DNA of 8,929 nucleotides, taken from assembly GCF_016702655.1 (NCBI RefSeq), contig NZ_JADJDO010000033.1, forward strand, positions 1-8,929, given 5' to 3'. The notes below the pieces were generated by a model. That model was not told the origin of the DNA, did not search any database, and saw only the letters and a list, made by a program, of their open reading frames with translations. This document shows positions 7,557 through 8,929 of the stretch, in pieces (the stretch's first letter is position 1; each line of letters opens with the position of its first letter). Source of the DNA: Ideonella sp. (lineage in GTDB: Bacteria > Pseudomonadota > Gammaproteobacteria > Burkholderiales > Burkholderiaceae_C). Position numbers and translations under genes: made by a program.

Positions 7557-7723
7557 TGAACGAGTTTCTGTTGAAACTCGCGCCGGCTGACCTGTCGGTG
7601 CTCGACAAAGCGCTGCAAGAGATGCCCTACAAGCTCGCCGCGCCGCTCGTCGCCAAGATCAACGCACAGATACGGGAACAACAACAACCCCCGGAGGTGC
7701 CGCCAGATGAACCCGGACGATGA
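7556..7723 (+). CDS. Small hypothetical phage protein, 55 aa
   Basis: Starts in a TGATG overlap with the stop of the fibre-like gene and has no ribosome binding site of its own, which suggests translational coupling. It encodes MNEFLLKLAPADLSVLDKAL then QEMPYKLAAPLVAKINAQIR, with a Gln/Pro-rich end. Third codon positions are largely G or C throughout. Small proteins with a helical core of this type occur between tail and lysis genes in many phages, but no function is known to me. The 3' end overlaps the next gene by 17 bases. No signal peptide or membrane segment is visible. Confidence 0.68.
   Translation: MNEFLLKLAPADLSVLDKALQEMPYKLAAPLVAKINAQIREQQQPPEVPPDEPGR
7693..7699 (+). promoter_or_regulatory. 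Strong ribosome binding site
   Basis: GGAGGTG lies 7 bases before the ATG at 7707, inside the end of the 55-aa gene. It is the best Shine-Dalgarno match seen in the window. Confidence 0.65.
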
Positions 7724-8036
7724 GAGGGCAGCTTTTTGGCAGGCCGTGCATACGGTAGATGATCGAGTCACAGACCTGAAAGCGCGAATCGAGGAGCGCG
7801 ATTCCATGACGCTGGAGATGATTCAGACTGCGGTGCGCGAGGCTATGCCGCGGCCGATGATGACCGAGCAGGAACATGCTTGGGTCAAACTGGCGATCGA
7901 GCGCCAAGCGCAGTCGATCGCATTCCGGCGTCAGGTGATCGAGAAATCGCTCACCGGCCTGATCTGGGCTGGCATCGTCGGCCTAGGGCTGATCGTGCGC
8001 GAGTACGCTATCGCGCATGGCATGTGGAGGCCGTAG
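7707..8036 (+). CDS. Small phage protein with one C-terminal membrane segment, candidate lysis accessory
   Basis: A 109-aa protein. Residues 1-78 are charged and helical (DERAAFWQAVHTVDDRVTDL; TEQEHAWVKLAIERQAQSIA). Residues about 82-98 (LTGLIWAGIVGLGLIVR) form one hydrophobic membrane segment, followed by a short basic end. The layout is a soluble coiled N-terminal part anchored by a C-terminal helix. It sits one base upstream of the holin gene, so a holin partner or antiholin role is possible, but no specific motif shows it. The start is backed by the strong GGAGGTG. Proteins of this shape are frequent in phage lysis regions and are usually left as hypothetical membrane proteins. Confidence 0.75.
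   Translation: MNPDDERAAFWQAVHTVDDRVTDLKARIEERDSMTLEMIQTAVREAMPRPMMTEQEHAWVKLAIERQAQSIAFRRQVIEKSLTGLIWAGIVGLGLIVREYAIAHGMWRP
8026..8030 (+). promoter_or_regulatory. Ribosome binding site choosing the holin start
   Basis: GGAGG is 7 bases before the ATG at 8038. It favours that start over the in-frame ATG at 8017, which would add MACGGRS, overlap the upstream gene and lack a site. Confidence 0.6.
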
Positions 8037-8037
8037 C

Positions 8038-8466
8038 ATGGCACTCGATCCGCTCACCGCAGCGCTAGACATCGGCGGAAAGCTGATCGACAGGCTTTGG
8101 CCGGACCCGACGCAGCGCGACGCGGCGAAGCTCGAACTGCTCAAGATGCAGCAGAGCGGCGAGCTTGCTGCGCTGGCTGCCGACACCGAGATTGCGAAGG
8201 CGCAGGCGGCGGTGAATGCGGCCGAGGCGGCAAGCGGTAGCCTGTACGCGTCGAACTGGCGCCCAACGGTGGGCTATGTCTGCGTGGCGGGGCTTGGCTA
8301 CACGTTCTTGCTGCAGCCGCTCCTACCGTGGTTTGCGGCCCTGCTGGGGGCATCCGTGCCGCCGCTGCCGGCGCTTGACACGAACGTGCTGATGACTCTG
8401 CTACTCGGCATGCTCGGGATTGGCGGCATGCGCAGCGTGGAAAAGGTGCGAAGGGTCGCGCGGTGA
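8038..8466 (+). CDS. Holin, 3TM family
   Basis: A 142-aa protein. Residues 1-65 are an amphipathic, Ala/Gln/Glu-rich helical part with the WPDPTQRDAAKLELLKMQQS motif that I associate with the 3TM holin family. Residues 73-104 (NWRPTVGYVCVAGLGYTFLL then QPLLPWFAALLG) hold the first hydrophobic region, possibly a long or double span. Residues 114-131 (DTNVLMTLLLGMLGIGGM) form the last, followed by a basic tail (VEKVRRVAR). Holins collect in the inner membrane and open it at a set time so that the phage muralytic enzyme can reach the wall. The N-W-R-P before the first membrane segment is a family hallmark. Its stop overlaps the next start (GTGA). Confidence 0.85.
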   Translation: MALDPLTAALDIGGKLIDRLWPDPTQRDAAKLELLKMQQSGELAALAADTEIAKAQAAVNAAEAASGSLYASNWRPTVGYVCVAGLGYTFLLQPLLPWFAALLGASVPPLPALDTNVLMTLLLGMLGIGGMRSVEKVRRVAR

Positions 8467-8663
8467 AGTGGCTGCTGCTCGCATGTATAGCAATTTATGC
8501 GAGCGTATACGCTGCCGATGCCACGCTCACGCCCGACGAACAGGTGCATTGCCAGTTGCAGGGCGGGTGCGTGCTTGTCACGAACGATTGGCTCCGCAGT
8601 CAGATCCGCGCGGCGCACGAAGCCGGGCAGAGAGATGCGCCATGCCGCAGACCGACGACGTAG
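8463..8663 (+). CDS. Small exported cysteine-containing protein of the lysis region
   Basis: A 66-aa protein starting at GTG in a GTGA overlap with the holin stop, with AAGGG (8451-8455) 7 bases upstream. Residues 1-17 (KWLLLACIAIYASVYA after the start) make a signal peptide with a likely signal peptidase I cut after VYA. The mature part is about 49 aa with C30, C36 (CQLQGGC) and C61, and an Arg-rich end. LLAC at 5-8 is too near the N-terminus to be a convincing lipobox. Small exported proteins with a C-x5-C, Gly-Gly motif are common beside phage holins. A role as a spanin-like or periplasmic lysis helper is a guess from position. No Rz-like coiled coil is present. Confidence 0.66.
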   Translation: MKWLLLACIAIYASVYAADATLTPDEQVHCQLQGGCVLVTNDWLRSQIRAAHEAGQRDAPCRRPTT

Positions 8664-8857
8664 AGCGCCACCCGTTCGGGGTCCCGGTCAACCGGCCCGC
8701 GCCCGAGCCGGCGGAGGGGCGATGGTTGCCGGTGCCAGATGCGCCGCACATCGAACGCAACACAGCAACCGGGCACATGCGCAACGTGCGCCCAGCGCCG
8801 CCGCCGGCCCCGCCTTCGTATCCCTATTTCGGCATCACTGGCGCCACGCCGCCATGA
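8642..8857 (+). CDS. Proline-rich hypothetical protein, 71 aa
   Basis: The ATG lies in the last 22 bases of the preceding gene, with AGAGAG about 8 bases upstream. It encodes MPQTDDVERHPFGVPVNRPA followed by WLPVPDAPHIERNTATGHMR and a polyproline, aromatic end (PAPPPAPPSYPYFGITG). About a quarter of the residues are proline. There is no signal peptide or membrane segment. The composition suggests an extended, poorly folded protein. It is not recognised. Frame 1 is also open across this stretch, but it reads an Arg/Ala/His-rich sequence typical of a shadow frame, so this frame is preferred. Confidence 0.5.
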   Translation: MPQTDDVERHPFGVPVNRPAPEPAEGRWLPVPDAPHIERNTATGHMRNVRPAPPPAPPSYPYFGITGATPP

Positions 8858-8929
8858 GCCACGCCCTTTACGCGGTCAGGCCAGCGCCCTCGGCGACGCC
8901 ACCCGCGGGCACGCCTTGCGGATGCCTTC
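8854..8929 (+). CDS. Start of a further frame, runs off the window
   Basis: An ATG in an ATGA overlap with the previous stop opens a frame that is not closed before the edge (MSHALYAVRPAPSATPPAGT and a few more residues). The tight overlap is the same layout used by the genes upstream. There is no ribosome binding site, only 25 codons are visible, and the frame is also open further upstream, so the start is uncertain. The product is not recognised. Confidence 0.35.
   Translation, partial: MSHALYAVRPAPSATPPAGTPCGCL

Noticed and set aside
8635..8929. Frame 1 open from an ATG at 8635 to the window edge
   Set aside because: The encoded sequence is Arg/Ala/His-rich, as expected of a shadow in GC-rich DNA. 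The overlapping frame 2 protein is more natural. Only the part from 8854 is listed, at low confidence.
1..8929. CRISPR arrays, tRNA or rRNA genes, insertion sequences and intrinsic terminators
   Set aside because: Reading both strands showed no spaced direct repeats, cloverleaf, transposase, terminal inverted repeats or GC stem followed by a T-run.

Overview
The window is a piece of a tailed-phage genome, or of a prophage, of short-tailed (podovirus-like) type. Base composition is GC-rich with G/C-biased third codon positions, which fits a phage of a GC-rich proteobacterium. The host cannot be named from the sequence. No integrase, attachment site, tRNA or bacterial housekeeping gene is visible, so a free phage and an integrated prophage cannot be told apart. 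Almost everything is on the plus strand, tightly packed with start/stop overlaps, as in a late operon.

Layout. Positions 1-449 hold the C-terminal part of a first DNA-ejection (internal virion) protein. A lone minus-strand HNH homing endonuclease (459-959), visibly AT-richer than its surroundings, sits between it and the next ejection gene. A second (1057-2041) and a third, large ejection protein (2042-4196) follow. Next come an intact tailspike with a pectate-lyase-like beta-helix (4280-6115) and a second receptor-binding or fibre-like gene (6116-7556). The 3' part holds small overlapping genes that look like a lysis region: a 55-aa protein, a 109-aa protein with one C-terminal membrane segment, a holin of the 3TM type, a 66-aa exported cysteine-containing protein, a 71-aa proline-rich protein and the start of another frame. 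No endolysin or clear Rz/Rz1 pair is visible.

The most striking property is that four of the genes are not continuous open frames. All three ejection genes and the second receptor-binding gene are interrupted by single-base gains or losses, nine in total. Most can be placed in a homopolymer or doubled base. At every break the adjoining frame carries on with sensible protein sequence and the same codon bias, and no substitution-type nonsense codon is seen. Each gene is therefore annotated at its reconstructed full extent with the breaks listed separately. The simplest reading is consensus indel error in a long-read or metagenomic assembly. A freshly decaying prophage is the alternative.

How the genes work together. 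The three ejection proteins would be packaged in the capsid and released to form or help the DNA conduit through the cell envelope. The tailspike and its downstream partner bind, and possibly degrade, surface polysaccharide. The membrane and exported small proteins would act in lysis. No clearly new defence or mobile system was found. The points most worth a second look are the clustered frame breaks, the antisense HNH insertion with an orphan reading frame beside it, the tandem receptor-binding genes and the unassigned small lysis-region proteins.
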